Shown here: in pieces, positions 8,532 to 18,019 of the stretch | Position numbering within the stretch: position 1 is the stretch's first letter | Layout: every line of letters begins with the position of its first letter | Assembly: GCF_003151075.1 (NCBI RefSeq) | Contig: NZ_CP029482.1 | Location: 5,084,001-5,148,000 of the forward strand | Direction of reading: 5' to 3' | DNA from: Pseudomonas sp. 31-12 | GTDB taxonomy: Bacteria > Pseudomonadota > Gammaproteobacteria > Pseudomonadales > Pseudomonadaceae | Length of the DNA stretch: 64,000 nt | Made by a program: the position numbers and the translations under genes | The notes under the pieces: model-generated | Database searches by the model: none | Seen by the model: the letters and a program-made list of their open reading frames with translations, nothing else | Told to the model about the DNA's origin: nothing

Positions 8532-10766
8532 TTATGGGCCGGACAGTGGCGGATTACGCCAGAAATGCCGTTCCAGACGCATCGTCCATGGCGGCTTGAA
8601 CCGTCCCAGTTGCAGACGAATGGCGCCATGCGCGGCGCTGTCGTAGATCGCCATCCCGCGCTTTTGATAACGCGCCATGACCGTGGGATGCGGGTGACCA
8701 AAGGAATTGCCCTGGCCGCGGGAAATCAGCACAGCCCTGGGTTGCAACGCGGTGAGCAGCGCCATCGAAGAGGAACTGCGGCTGCCGTGGTGCGGCGATT
8801 GCAGCCAATCGGTCGGCACGGCGAGCGGACTGTCGAGCAACGCCCGTTCGGCAGCGGTGTCGATGTCGCCGGTCAACAGCAATCGCTCGCCATTGGCTTC
8901 GATCTGCAAAACACAGGATTTTTGATTGCTGTCGTGGGCGGATGTCCATTGCCAGAGCTCGAAGTTCACACCGTCCCAGCGCCATTGCCGGCCGCTTTCA
9001 CAGCCCTCGGCGTGCAATTCGGCTGGCAGCGCTTCGGGATCGCCGCTCAGGACCCGCGCCACCGGCAATCCATTGGCGACCGCGCGTGCACCGCCGGCAT
9101 GATCGGCGTCGGCGTGACTGATGAGCATCAGGTCGATCCCGGATACGCCCAGTTTGCGCAATGTCGGTAGGACCACCCGGTCGCCGAGGTCAAAATCTCC
9201 GAAACGCGGCCCAGTGTCATACAACACCGTGTGATGACGGGTTCGCACCAGGATGGCCAGGCCCTGGCCGACGTCCAGCTGCCAGACGTCGACGACGCCA
9301 TCGGGAAGCATCGGGCGAGGTGGAAAAACCAGCAACAGCAGCAGCGGCCAGCCCAACGGGCGCAACGGCACACCGGCCGGCAGTAATAGTAGAAAGGCGC
9401 CCAGCATGCCGAGCGCCCAAATCCACAGCGGCACCGCGACCGGCACCCAGGCAGGCAGTCGTCCGGCCATCAATGCCAACCCCTTGAACAACAGATCGAC
9501 CAGACCGCCCGCCAACCACAGCAATCCCTCGCCCACATAAGGGATGGGCAATAGCAACGTCCCGAGCAAGGCTGGCGGCAATACCACCAGACTGACCCAC
9601 GGCACTGCCAGCAGATTGGCCACCGGCCCACTGACGCTGATCGGCAACCCAAGGATAAACAGCAACGGGCACAGTCCGATCGCAATCAGCCATTGCGCCC
9701 GGGTCCAGGTTTGCCACCAGCGCCAGGGGCCCAGCCGCCCACCAAAGGTGAAGATCAACACCGCCACCGCCGCGAAGGACAACCAGAACCCCGGCTGCAG
9801 GCTCGCCAGCGGGTCGAGCACTAAAACGCCGTTGAGCGCCAGCAACAGCGGCCACCAGGCGCCGAGGTGACGAAACCGCAGCCGCCACAACAGCACCAGA
9901 CCGATCATCACGCAGGCCCGGCGCACCGGCACCTCGAAACCGGCCAGCAACCCGTAACCCAGCGCGGCAGCAAACGCCAGTCCGCAGGCCCATGGCAACC
10001 AGGGCAAACGGCTCGGCCACAGACCATAGCGGGCCAGCCCGGCGATCAGCAGATACACCAGCCCCGCCAGCAGCCCGATGTGCTGCCCGGAAATCACCAA
10101 TAGATGCACGGTGCCGGTGTCTTGCAGCACCTGCCAATCCTCTCGGCTCAGCCCGCCGCCGTCGCCCAACACCAACGCCGTCAGTGCCCCGGTCCGGCCT
10201 TGAGCATCGACGGCTTGCAAGCGTTGGCGAATGCTGTCGCGCCAGGCCCATTGGGCGGAGGCAAGCCGCTGGCCATCCTTGACCGTCCCGGTAGCGCCGA
10301 TGCGTTGCGCCAACAGCCAGGCGTCGTAGTCGAAGGCATGCGGGTTGAGCAGCCCGGCAGGACGCTTCAATTTGACCGCCAGTCGCCAGCGTTCGCCGCT
10401 GTTGACGAGCGGTCCGTCATACCAGGCAAGACGCAGATGCCGGGGCAGCCGCGTGCTTCGGGACTGACTGTCGGTCAGCTCGAAGCGCACCACACCTTCG
10501 GCATTCTGCGGCAGGCCCGTCACCCGACCTTCGACCCAACGAGTCTCTCCGTCGAGCTTCAGCGGCAGGCGATCATCCAGCGCCCACTGCGCACTCGCAC
10601 ACGCCCAACTGAAGCCGAACAGGAAGAACGCCAACGGGTAAGTCCGAAACGGCAGCAGCATCAAACCCACAACCGGCAGCAACATCCATAACCAGACCGG
10701 CGGTAAAACGGGTAAAAACCGCAGGGCCAGCAGACCCAACGCCAGCGCCATCATCCCTGTGCGCAT
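8532..10766 (-). CDS. comEC: DNA internalization-related competence protein ComEC/Rec2
   Basis: A 744-aa polytopic membrane protein that would form the inner-membrane channel for single-stranded DNA uptake in natural transformation. The order is N-terminal membrane helices with a DUF4131-like soluble part, the competence-domain helices (about residues 200-480), then a C-terminal metallo-beta-lactamase domain. That domain shows SHADADHAGG and PHHGS, the metal-binding motifs. Length is typical. It is on the same strand as the exbB operon, which starts about 100 bases later. Presence of the gene does not show that the strain is transformable. Confidence 0.93.
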   Translation of the reverse strand: MRTGMMALALGLLALRFLPVLPPVWLWMLLPVVGLMLLPFRTYPLAFFLFGFSWACASAQWALDDRLPLKLDGETRWVEGRVTGLPQNAEGVVRFELTDSQSRSTRLPRHLRLAWYDGPLVNSGERWRLAVKLKRPAGLLNPHAFDYDAWLLAQRIGATGTVKDGQRLASAQWAWRDSIRQRLQAVDAQGRTGALTALVLGDGGGLSREDWQVLQDTGTVHLLVISGQHIGLLAGLVYLLIAGLARYGLWPSRLPWLPWACGLAFAAALGYGLLAGFEVPVRRACVMIGLVLLWRLRFRHLGAWWPLLLALNGVLVLDPLASLQPGFWLSFAAVAVLIFTFGGRLGPWRWWQTWTRAQWLIAIGLCPLLFILGLPISVSGPVANLLAVPWVSLVVLPPALLGTLLLPIPYVGEGLLWLAGGLVDLLFKGLALMAGRLPAWVPVAVPLWIWALGMLGAFLLLLPAGVPLRPLGWPLLLLLVFPPRPMLPDGVVDVWQLDVGQGLAILVRTRHHTVLYDTGPRFGDFDLGDRVVLPTLRKLGVSGIDLMLISHADADHAGGARAVANGLPVARVLSGDPEALPAELHAEGCESGRQWRWDGVNFELWQWTSAHDSNQKSCVLQIEANGERLLLTGDIDTAAERALLDSPLAVPTDWLQSPHHGSRSSSSMALLTALQPRAVLISRGQGNSFGHPHPTVMARYQKRGMAIYDSAAHGAIRLQLGRFKPPWTMRLERHFWRNPPLSGP

Positions 10767-10901
10767 ACGCCCGTCCTTGAGAGTCCCACCCTAGGCATAG
10801 CTGCCCGAACGCACATGCACGGTTATTAATTGTCACAAAGTCTGAATGGGCGGTTCATGGAATCCAGACATACTTGCCGCCTTAACCGACCGAGAAGCCT
10901 T

Positions 10902-11420
10902 ATGCCCCGGCGCTTATTCAAACGTTACATGCCAGACCCGACCAGCATCAGGGAACACAAATCCTTACGCTTTCTCGGCACCCTGCTGCATGACCCGAAC
11001 CTCTGGCACCTCAACCGTCATTCCGTCGCACGGGCCATGGCGGTGGGTCTGTTCGCGGCTTTCCTGCCCATTCCGTTGCAAATGCTGGTCGCGGCCATTC
11101 TTGCGATTGTGGTGCGGGGCAACATGCCCATTGCCGTCAGCCTGGTCTGGCTGACCAACCCGATTACCATGCCGGCAGTGTTCTTTTGCACCTATCAGAC
11201 GGGGGCGTGGTTGATGGACGTGCCGGCCAGGCATTTGCCGGACGAACTGACCTGGGAATGGATCAGCGGCGAGCTGTCTACTCTGTGGCAGCCATTTCTG
11301 TTGGGATCGGTGGTGACGGGTCTGGTGCTGGGCGCCCTCGCCTATTGCCTGGTGATGATGTATTGGCGCTGGTGGGTCAGTCGGCAGTGGAAACGGCGTA
11401 AGCAACGCCGGATGCAGTAG
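10902..11420 (+). CDS. DUF2062 domain-containing membrane protein
   Basis: A 172-aa inner-membrane protein of the DUF2062 family, function unknown. After a basic N-terminus (MPRRLFKRYMP) there are helices around residues 45-70, 78-100 and 130-155, including the conserved LTNPITMP stretch. The frame is open upstream, but GAGAAG lies just before the ATG at 10902 and homologues begin with this MPRR type of start. Divergent from comEC and closed by a terminator shared with the converging ABC permease gene. Confidence 0.85.
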   Translation: MPRRLFKRYMPDPTSIREHKSLRFLGTLLHDPNLWHLNRHSVARAMAVGLFAAFLPIPLQMLVAAILAIVVRGNMPIAVSLVWLTNPITMPAVFFCTYQTGAWLMDVPARHLPDELTWEWISGELSTLWQPFLLGSVVTGLVLGALAYCLVMMYWRWWVSRQWKRRKQRRMQ

Positions 11421-11424
11421 ATGC

Positions 11425-11457
11425 AAAACGGCCTCCATTTTTGGAGGCCGTTTTTTT
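11425..11457. terminator. Bidirectional terminator between DUF2062 gene and ABC permease gene
   Basis: A 12-bp GC-rich stem (11425-11436 with 11443-11454) with a 6-nt loop has a T run on both strands. It can end the plus-strand DUF2062 transcript and the minus-strand ABC transporter operon. Confidence 0.85.
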
Positions 11458-11491
11458 GTGGTGTCTGGGCTGATGCCTTCGCGGTCTTACT

Positions 11492-12271
11492 TTATGTACG
11501 CATCCCGCGCCCACTGACCAGCAGCCGCGCACAGCCGATGTACAACACCACGGTCGCCACCAGCATGAAGGTAATCGCCACGCTGATCCTGATGTCCGAA
11601 ACGCCAAGAATGCCGTAGCGGAAGGCGTTGACCATGTGCAGCACCGGGTTCGCCAGGGACACGGTCTGCCAGAACGGCGGCAGCAAGCTGATCGAGTAGA
11701 ACACCCCCCCCAGGTACGTCAGCGGTGTTAGCACGAAAGTCGGGATGATCGAGATGTCATCGAAGTTGCGTGCAAACACGGCGTTGATGAAGCCCAGCAG
11801 CGAGAAGATCGTCGCCGTCAGCACCACCACCAGAATGGTCACGCCCAGGTGATGCACCTGCAACTCGGTGAAGAACAGTGACAGCAGGGTCACGATGAGC
11901 CCGACCATCAAGCCGCGCAGCACGCCGCCCAAGGTGTAACCGATCAAAATCGTATGGGGTGACACCGGCGACACCATCAATTCCTCGATGGAACGCTGGA
12001 ACTTGCTGCCGAAGAAACTCGACACCACGTTGCCGTAGGAGTTGGTGATCACCGACATCATGATCAGGCCCGGCACGATGTATTCCATATAGGTGAAGCC
12101 ACCCATGTCACCGATCTGCCGGCCGATCAGGTTACCGAAGATCACGAAGTACAGGACCATGGTGATTGCCGGCGGCAGCAGGGTCTGCGGCCAGATCCGG
12201 GTAAAGCGCTTCACCTCGCGGTAAACGATAGTGTTGAGGGCAACGAGGTTGGGTTGCAGCTCGGAACTCAT
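11492..12271 (-). CDS. ABC-2 type transporter permease (YadH-like)
   Basis: A 259-aa permease with six predicted membrane helices. The ABC-2 family signature sits in the segment around SSFFGSKFQRSIEELMVSP (residues 86-104). It pairs with the ATPase gene directly upstream (4-nt overlap) to form an exporter of the YadG/YadH type. The substrate is not known in this family; drugs, polysaccharides or lipids are all possible. Confidence 0.9.
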   Translation of the reverse strand: MSSELQPNLVALNTIVYREVKRFTRIWPQTLLPPAITMVLYFVIFGNLIGRQIGDMGGFTYMEYIVPGLIMMSVITNSYGNVVSSFFGSKFQRSIEELMVSPVSPHTILIGYTLGGVLRGLMVGLIVTLLSLFFTELQVHHLGVTILVVVLTATIFSLLGFINAVFARNFDDISIIPTFVLTPLTYLGGVFYSISLLPPFWQTVSLANPVLHMVNAFRYGILGVSDIRISVAITFMLVATVVLYIGCARLLVSGRGMRT

Positions 12272-13200
12272 ACCGCCACCTTCGACAGATTTTTCTCCAC
12301 CAGGGACACGAACAACTCCTCAAGGCGATTGGTTTTGTTACGCAGGCTCAGCACTTCGATGTTCTGCTGCGCCAACTGGGTGAACAGCGCGGTGATGCCC
12401 ATGGCCTTGTCGACCTGAACTTCGAGGGTATGGCTGTCGAGCAGCTTGGTCGGGTAACCGAGCAACTGCGGCGCAACGCTCAGCGTGTTCTTGAGGTCGA
12501 GCAGGAAGGTTTCCACATGCAGCTGGCCGAGCAGCTGTTTCATGCTGGTGTTCTCGACAATGGTGCCGTGGTCGATGATCCCGATGTTGCGGCACAACTG
12601 CTCAGCCTCTTCCAGGTAGTGGGTGGTGAGGATGATGGTGATGCCTTTCTGGTTCAGCTCGGTGAGGAAGGTCCACATCGAGCGACGCAGTTCGATGTCC
12701 ACGCCCGCGGTCGGTTCGTCGAGGATCAGCAGGCGCGGCTCGTGAACCAGTGCGCGGGCGATCATCAAGCGCCGCTTCATGCCGCCGGACAGCGAACGCG
12801 ACGGCACATCGCGCTTGTCCCACAGCCCGAGCTGGGTCAGATACTGTTCGGCGCGCTCCTTGGCGATCTTCGGCGGGATGCCGTAGTAACCGGCCTGGGT
12901 CACGACGATGTCGAAGGTTTTTTCGAACTGGTTGAAGTTGAATTCCTGGGGCACCACGCCGATGGAGCGCTTGAGCTGCGCAGGATTCTTGTCCAGGTCG
13001 TGACCGAAGATATTCACGGTGCCGCTGGTCTTGTTCACCAGGGTCGAGAGAATGCCGATGGTCGTGGATTTGCCGGCACCGTTAGGGCCGAGCAAGGCGA
13101 AAAAGTCACCTTCGGCGACGTCCAGATCGATACCACTCAAGGCCTGGAAACCGTTGCCGTAGGTTTTGGTTAACTGCCGGATGGACAGAGCGGAACTCAT
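12268..13200 (-). CDS. ABC transporter ATP-binding protein (YadG-like)
   Basis: A 310-aa ATPase that energises the permease encoded downstream. Visible motifs are Walker A GPNGAGKST (residues 38-46), the signature LSGGMKRR, and Walker B LLILDEPTAGVD, followed by a C-terminal extension typical of ABC-2 drug/export ATPases. The frame is open to 13305, but the ATPase fold starts at MSSALSIRQL, so 13200 was chosen. The ribosome-binding site is weak. About 130 bases separate it from the GST gene on the same strand. Confidence 0.92.
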   Translation of the reverse strand: MSSALSIRQLTKTYGNGFQALSGIDLDVAEGDFFALLGPNGAGKSTTIGILSTLVNKTSGTVNIFGHDLDKNPAQLKRSIGVVPQEFNFNQFEKTFDIVVTQAGYYGIPPKIAKERAEQYLTQLGLWDKRDVPSRSLSGGMKRRLMIARALVHEPRLLILDEPTAGVDIELRRSMWTFLTELNQKGITIILTTHYLEEAEQLCRNIGIIDHGTIVENTSMKQLLGQLHVETFLLDLKNTLSVAPQLLGYPTKLLDSHTLEVQVDKAMGITALFTQLAQQNIEVLSLRNKTNRLEELFVSLVEKNLSKVAV

Positions 13201-13333
13201 ATCGGATTTACGCACCAAGAAGGGAAGAAAGGGATAACTATGGGCGGGCGGCGAGCAATACAACCGCGGCGCACGAGCGCAATGGTGCTTGTCGCCGCCA
13301 CACAAGTACAGTCAAGTGTGTCGATAGTGAGTA

Positions 13334-13957
13334 TTAAGTCAACGCGGTCATAACGGCTTTTTTATACGCCGGACGCTGTTTCAGTCGTGCGTACCAGGCT
13401 TCAAGATGAGGGTGCGGCGCACGCTCGATCGGCATCTCGAACCAGGCATAAATGAAACTGCCAAGAGGGATGTCGCCCATGCCGATCTGGTCGCCGGAAA
13501 GGTACGGCTTGGCCGCCAACGCCTGGTCGGCCGTCGCCAGCAGGTCATCGCATTCCTTGATCGCTGCGTTGATGGCGGGCCAGTCCTGCTTGTCTTCGGG
13601 CGTGCGCAACACGCCCCAGAACACGGTGCGGAACGGGCCGGCAAAACTTGAGGTGGTCCAGTCCATCCACTTGTCAGCAGCAGCGCGGGCTTTCAAATCC
13701 ACCGGATACCAGGCCGTGCCATCGGCGTGGCTGGCCATCAGGTAACGCACGATCGCGTTCGATTCCCAGAGCACGAAGCCGTCGTCTTCGATCACCGGCA
13801 CGCGGCCGTTTGGATTCATCGCCCGGTACTGCGGCGTATCGACCACACCAAAGGCGCCGCCCGCATCGATGGCTTCATAGGCCAGGCCCAGTTCCTCGGC
13901 GGCCCACAATGGCTTTCTGACATTCGACGAATTTTTCCGACCCCAGATCTTCAGCAT
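13334..13957 (-). CDS. Glutathione S-transferase family protein
   Basis: A 207-aa two-domain GST. The N-terminal thioredoxin-like half has the glutathione-site features NPNGRVPVIEDDGFVLWESNAI (about residues 48-69, with cis-Pro and the Glu-Ser pair), and the C-terminal half is helical. It likely conjugates or reduces electrophiles with glutathione in the cytoplasm; the substrate is unknown. The ATG at 13957 is the natural family start. It is on its own between the ABC exporter and the transglutaminase-like gene. Confidence 0.9.
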   Translation of the reverse strand: MLKIWGRKNSSNVRKPLWAAEELGLAYEAIDAGGAFGVVDTPQYRAMNPNGRVPVIEDDGFVLWESNAIVRYLMASHADGTAWYPVDLKARAAADKWMDWTTSSFAGPFRTVFWGVLRTPEDKQDWPAINAAIKECDDLLATADQALAAKPYLSGDQIGMGDIPLGSFIYAWFEMPIERAPHPHLEAWYARLKQRPAYKKAVMTALT

Positions 13958-14000
13958 GACCGCCTCTTTATGGATGAATGCGCAGGCAGCATACGCCGGA

Positions 14001-14660
14001 TCAGGCGCGGCTCAAATCGCTCTGCATATCACCCAGCAACGCTGGCAGTGTGTCGCTGAAGAGATGTGGATAGCACTTTTCCAGGTGCTCGAAAAAGAAC
14101 GTTTCAGGCACGTCGGCGAACTGGCCGTGGTCGACCAGGTACTCCATCAGCTGCTCGCCGTCACGGTTGAAGGGATGAAAAACACTGTCGTTGACGCCGT
14201 CGAACTCCAGCGGCGCCACATTGAACAATTCACAGAGTTTCTGGTTGAAGGCCGGCGTCGCCTTGACCCAGCGACCGTTCAGATACAGCTCCGTATAGCC
14301 GTGCATGGCGAACACGTCGCTCCTGAGCAATTCGAGCAACCGCGGGGTCGACAGATGGTTGCGCACGTCCGCCAGACCGATGCGAGCCGGGATCCCGCAA
14401 TGTCGCGCGGCACCGGCCAGAAGCGTGGCCTTGGGCACGCAATAACTCTCCCCGGCCGCCAATGCATAGCTGCCGCGCAACGTATCCGGGTCGCGACTGA
14501 AGGTGTAGGGGTTGTAGCGCACGGCTTCGCGCACCGCGTAATAGAGGTTGATCGCCTGCTCAAGCGGATCGCGACTGGCGCCCCGATGTTTTTCGGCGAA
14601 CTCCACCACGCAGGGATGGTCACTATCGATGAAGCGGCCGGGACTCAGATACTCGTGCAT
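14001..14660 (-). CDS. Transglutaminase-like domain protein
   Basis: A 219-aa protein of the bacterial transglutaminase-like/cysteine protease fold. The triad candidates are Cys in GESYCVPKATLLAG, His in MHGYTELYLNGRWVK, and a following Asp/Asn region. These proteins are peptidases or amidases of unknown target. The frame runs up to 14825, but AGGAGA is placed 8 bases before the ATG at 14660 and the domain begins there, so the shorter form was chosen. No signal peptide. Divergent from fadE. Confidence 0.82.
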   Translation of the reverse strand: MHEYLSPGRFIDSDHPCVVEFAEKHRGASRDPLEQAINLYYAVREAVRYNPYTFSRDPDTLRGSYALAAGESYCVPKATLLAGAARHCGIPARIGLADVRNHLSTPRLLELLRSDVFAMHGYTELYLNGRWVKATPAFNQKLCELFNVAPLEFDGVNDSVFHPFNRDGEQLMEYLVDHGQFADVPETFFFEHLEKCYPHLFSDTLPALLGDMQSDLSRA

Positions 14661-14908
14661 GAGAACAATCTCCTGGGGAAGCCACGAGTCTAGCGACACC
14701 CTCAGCACAGAGATAACGACGTTTCGGCCAAACATGGGCGCATAGCCGCGTAGGAACCGAACGATTTCCCGGGCGTGGTGCCAACCCAACCTACAAAACT
14801 CATCGGTGGTTTCCCACGAATTCAATCACCTCGCTCCGACCACCCTGTTTTGCGGATGCCGTCTAAGCTCTGAAGGTTGGTTTTGCCTTGGTTCACGGAG
14901 GATTAAAT

Positions 14909-17356
14909 ATGCTGCTGTTGTGGATACTGGTTCTGGTTATCGGGATAGCTTATCTAGCCCACCGTCGCGTCGCCCCCCTGCCTGCCCTGTGCATCGTCGC
15001 CGTCTATGTTGTCGCGATGGGTGCCTTCAGCCGCGCGCCCGGCTGGCTGCTGCTGGTGCTCTGGGTGTTGATCGCAGCCGTCGCGGCGCCGTTGTTGCTG
15101 CCCGATCTGCGTCGCAAATACTTCAGCGCGCCGCTGTTCAGCTGGTTCCAGAAAACCCTGCCGCCGATGTCGCAAACCGAACGCGATGCGATCGACGCCG
15201 GGACCGTATGGTGGGACGGCGAACTGTTCAGCGGCCGCCCGGACTGGAACAAGCTGCTTTCCTACCCGAAAGTGCAGCTGAGTGAAGAGGAACAGGCCTT
15301 TATCGACGGTCCGACCGAAGAACTCTGCGCCATGGTCACCGACTGGCAGATCGGGCAAGACATGGACCTGCCGCCCGAAGCCTGGACCCACATCAAGGAA
15401 AACGGCTTCTTTGCGCTGATCATTCCCAAGGAGTTCGGCGGCAAGGGCTTCTCGGCCTATGCCCACTCCCAGGTGGCGATGAAACTGGCGACCCGCAGTG
15501 GCGACCTCGCCTCCACCGTGATGGTCCCCAACTCGCTTGGCCCCGCCGAACTGCTGCTGCATTACGGCACCGACGAACAACGTAACCATTACCTGCCACG
15601 GCTGGCCCGTGGTGACGACATCCCGTGCTTCGCACTGACCGGTCCGCTGGCGGGCTCCGATGCCGGCGCCATGCCTGACACCGGGGTGATCTGCAAAGGT
15701 GAATGGGAAGGCAAGGAAACCCTCGGTCTGCGTCTGAACTGGGAAAAGCGTTACATCACGCTGGGCCCGGTGGCCACCCTCCTCGGCCTGGCCTTCAAGG
15801 CCTATGACCCGGACCATTTGCTCGGTGACAAGGAAGACCTGGGCATCAGCCTGGCGCTGATCCCGACCGACACCGCCGGTGTTGAAATCGGCCGCCGTCA
15901 CCTGCCGCTGGGTGCCGCCTTCATGAATGGTCCGAACTCCGGCAAGGACGTCTTCGTGCCGCTGGACTTCCTCATCGGAGGCCAGGAAATGCTCGGCAAG
16001 GGCTGGATGATGCTGATGAACTGCCTGTCGGTCGGGCGTTCGATTTCCCTGCCGGCGGTCGGCACCGGCGCGGCCAAGTTCACCAGTCTGGTGACCGGTC
16101 AGTACGCGCAGGTGCGTGAACAATTCAACGTGCCACTGTCGGCGTTCGAAGGTATCCAGGAAGCCATGGCGCGCATCGGCGGCAATGCCTGGATGATGGA
16201 CGCCGCCCGGATGCTCACCGCCAACGCGGTGGACCTGGGCGAGAAACCGTCGGTGCTGTCGGCGATTCTCAAGTACCACCTCACCGAACGCGGCCGCGAG
16301 TGCATCAGCCACGCCATGGATGTTCACGGCGGCAAGGCGATCATCATGGGGCCGAACAATTACCTCGGTCGCAGCTGGAATGGCGCTCCCATCTTCATCA
16401 CCGTGGAAGGCGCGAACATTCTTTCGCGCAACCTGATGATCTTCGGTCAGGGCGCCATTCGCTGCCATCCGTTCGTGCTCAAGGAAATGGCCCTCGCCGG
16501 CCGTGAAGACAAGGATCAGGCACTCACCGAGTTCGATGGGCTGTTGCTCAAGCACATCGGTTTCGCTGTGAGCAACGCGGCCAGCACGCTGGTGCTGAAC
16601 CTCGGCTTCGGGCATTTCGAACACGCGCCCGGGAACAAGCTAAGTCAGGGTTACTTCCGCGCGCTTAATCGTCAGGCCGCTGCGTTCGCCATGCTCGCCG
16701 ACCTCAGCATGATGCTGCTGGGCGGTGAACTGAAACGTCGCGAACGTCTGTCGGCGCGTCTTGGGGATGTGCTCAGCAACATGTACCTCGCTTCCGCCGC
16801 GCTCAAGCGTTATCACGATCTCGATTCGCCGGAACACATGGCGCCACTATTTACCTGGGCCATGGAAGAGAGCCTTGGCCAGTCGGAACGTGCGCTGGAT
16901 GAATTGCTGAGCAACTTCCCGAACAAGGTGCTGGGTTGCCTGTTGCGGGTGATCGTGTTCCCGTTCGGCCGTCGTCACAAAGGCCCATCGGACAAACTCG
17001 GTGCCGAAGTCGCCGCAGTGATTGGCCGTGCCAAAGGCGATCCGACGCTCGAAGAACTGCTCGGCGGTTGCTACCGTCCGCAATCGGCGGACGACGCGGT
17101 CGGTGCCCTGCAACATGCCTGCAACCTTTTGAACGCGGCGCAGCCGTTGCAGAAAAAACTGCACGTGGCGCTCAAAAGTGGTCAGGTCAAACCGACGGCC
17201 GGCGAACACGTCATCGATGCCGCGATGGAGGCCGGCGTGTTGCAAGCAGTGGAAGCGCAGACCCTGCGTGAAGCCGAAACGGCGCGGCGCAAGGTGATCG
17301 ATGTCGATGATTTCGACAAAGACGAACTCGCGCTGGCCGACGGAAAGGTCCGCTGA
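14909..17356 (+). CDS. fadE: Acyl-CoA dehydrogenase (FadE type)
   Basis: An 815-aa acyl-CoA dehydrogenase matching the large FadE class (E. coli FadE has 814 residues), which catalyses the first oxidation step of fatty acid beta-oxidation. The N-terminus has two or three hydrophobic helices (residues 2-18, 25-40, 46-65), so it is membrane-anchored. The acyl-CoA dehydrogenase core follows with the substrate/FAD-binding segments (CFALTGPLAGSDAG; DVHGGKAIIMGPNN), then the FadE-specific C-terminal domain. GGAGG lies 7 bases before the ATG at 14909. The small gene at 17422 follows on the same strand. Confidence 0.93.
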   Translation: MLLLWILVLVIGIAYLAHRRVAPLPALCIVAVYVVAMGAFSRAPGWLLLVLWVLIAAVAAPLLLPDLRRKYFSAPLFSWFQKTLPPMSQTERDAIDAGTVWWDGELFSGRPDWNKLLSYPKVQLSEEEQAFIDGPTEELCAMVTDWQIGQDMDLPPEAWTHIKENGFFALIIPKEFGGKGFSAYAHSQVAMKLATRSGDLASTVMVPNSLGPAELLLHYGTDEQRNHYLPRLARGDDIPCFALTGPLAGSDAGAMPDTGVICKGEWEGKETLGLRLNWEKRYITLGPVATLLGLAFKAYDPDHLLGDKEDLGISLALIPTDTAGVEIGRRHLPLGAAFMNGPNSGKDVFVPLDFLIGGQEMLGKGWMMLMNCLSVGRSISLPAVGTGAAKFTSLVTGQYAQVREQFNVPLSAFEGIQEAMARIGGNAWMMDAARMLTANAVDLGEKPSVLSAILKYHLTERGRECISHAMDVHGGKAIIMGPNNYLGRSWNGAPIFITVEGANILSRNLMIFGQGAIRCHPFVLKEMALAGREDKDQALTEFDGLLLKHIGFAVSNAASTLVLNLGFGHFEHAPGNKLSQGYFRALNRQAAAFAMLADLSMMLLGGELKRRERLSARLGDVLSNMYLASAALKRYHDLDSPEHMAPLFTWAMEESLGQSERALDELLSNFPNKVLGCLLRVIVFPFGRRHKGPSDKLGAEVAAVIGRAKGDPTLEELLGGCYRPQSADDAVGALQHACNLLNAAQPLQKKLHVALKSGQVKPTAGEHVIDAAMEAGVLQAVEAQTLREAETARRKVIDVDDFDKDELALADGKVR

Positions 17357-17421
17357 TCCTGTAAAAAGGGGCGTGGGGGCTTTATACTCCCGCGCCCGTT
17401 TTGCTCTTGAGGACTTATCTC

Positions 17422-17829
17422 GTGTCCAACGTCGTTGCCGATCATCTTGTCTTGCTCGACCACCTGCGCAGCATCCTGGTCGCCGTAGGTGAGGCCGAAC
17501 AGGTTCCCGAAGAAAGCCATGCCTTGTTCCTGGAGCGCTTCGACGAACTGCGTGCATTGCTGCCGGTCGACCCGATCGAAAGCCAATACCTGGGCCAGGA
17601 CATTCTCTGTCAGGTCATCACTCGCTACCCGCAAATTGCCCACCTGGTCCCGCGCGACCTGCTGTGGTACTTCGCCGGCGACTGCCTGCATTACATGCCC
17701 GATGATGAAATCGACTTGTACCAGGCACTGGAAGAGCGTCGTTTCGAAGCTGAACAGAACGATGAACCGTTCGACTGGAACCAGGAAAAACAGCTGCTGG
17801 CGATGTCGAACGACGAGCCGAAGCACTGA
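17422..17829 (+). CDS. Conserved hypothetical protein downstream of fadE
   Basis: A 135-aa acidic soluble protein I do not assign to a function. It is predicted mostly helical, with no signal peptide or membrane segment. The GTG at 17422 is preferred because TTGAGGA precedes it by about 10 bases. It follows fadE by 65 bases on the same strand and ends in a good terminator, so the two are probably co-transcribed, as in other pseudomonads. A link to fatty acid metabolism is only suggested by that position. Confidence 0.78.
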   Translation: MSNVVADHLVLLDHLRSILVAVGEAEQVPEESHALFLERFDELRALLPVDPIESQYLGQDILCQVITRYPQIAHLVPRDLLWYFAGDCLHYMPDDEIDLYQALEERRFEAEQNDEPFDWNQEKQLLAMSNDEPKH

Positions 17830-17847
17830 TTCTCGGGCGGAAATGCT

Positions 17848-17883
17848 AAAGGCCCGCATGGTTATCCATGCGGGCCTTTTTTA
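17848..17883 (+). terminator. Rho-independent terminator after the fadE pair
   Basis: A 14-bp stem (17848-17861 with 17866-17879) with a 4-nt loop and a T run follows the stop at 17829. Confidence 0.85.
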
Positions 17884-17920
17884 TGTCATTTCCGAGTGGT
17901 GCGGTGTTCGAGCAGCCGCC

Positions 17921-18015
17921 ATCGCGAGCAATCCGCTCCCACAGGTTTTTGTGGTGAAACTGCAATCCCAGGCATCACAAAAATCACTGTGGGAGCGGGC
18001 TTGCCCGCGAAGGCG
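17921..18015. repeat. Pair of REP elements in divergent orientation
   Basis: Two REP units, 17921-17945 (minus orientation) and 17989-18015 (plus orientation), share the gtgggagcgg core. The second ends five bases before the LysR stop codon at 18020. Confidence 0.75.
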
Positions 18016-18019
18016 TCCG

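Noticed and set aside
14954..16624. Minus-strand open frame of 556 codons
   Set aside because: Antisense to fadE, with no recognisable domain.
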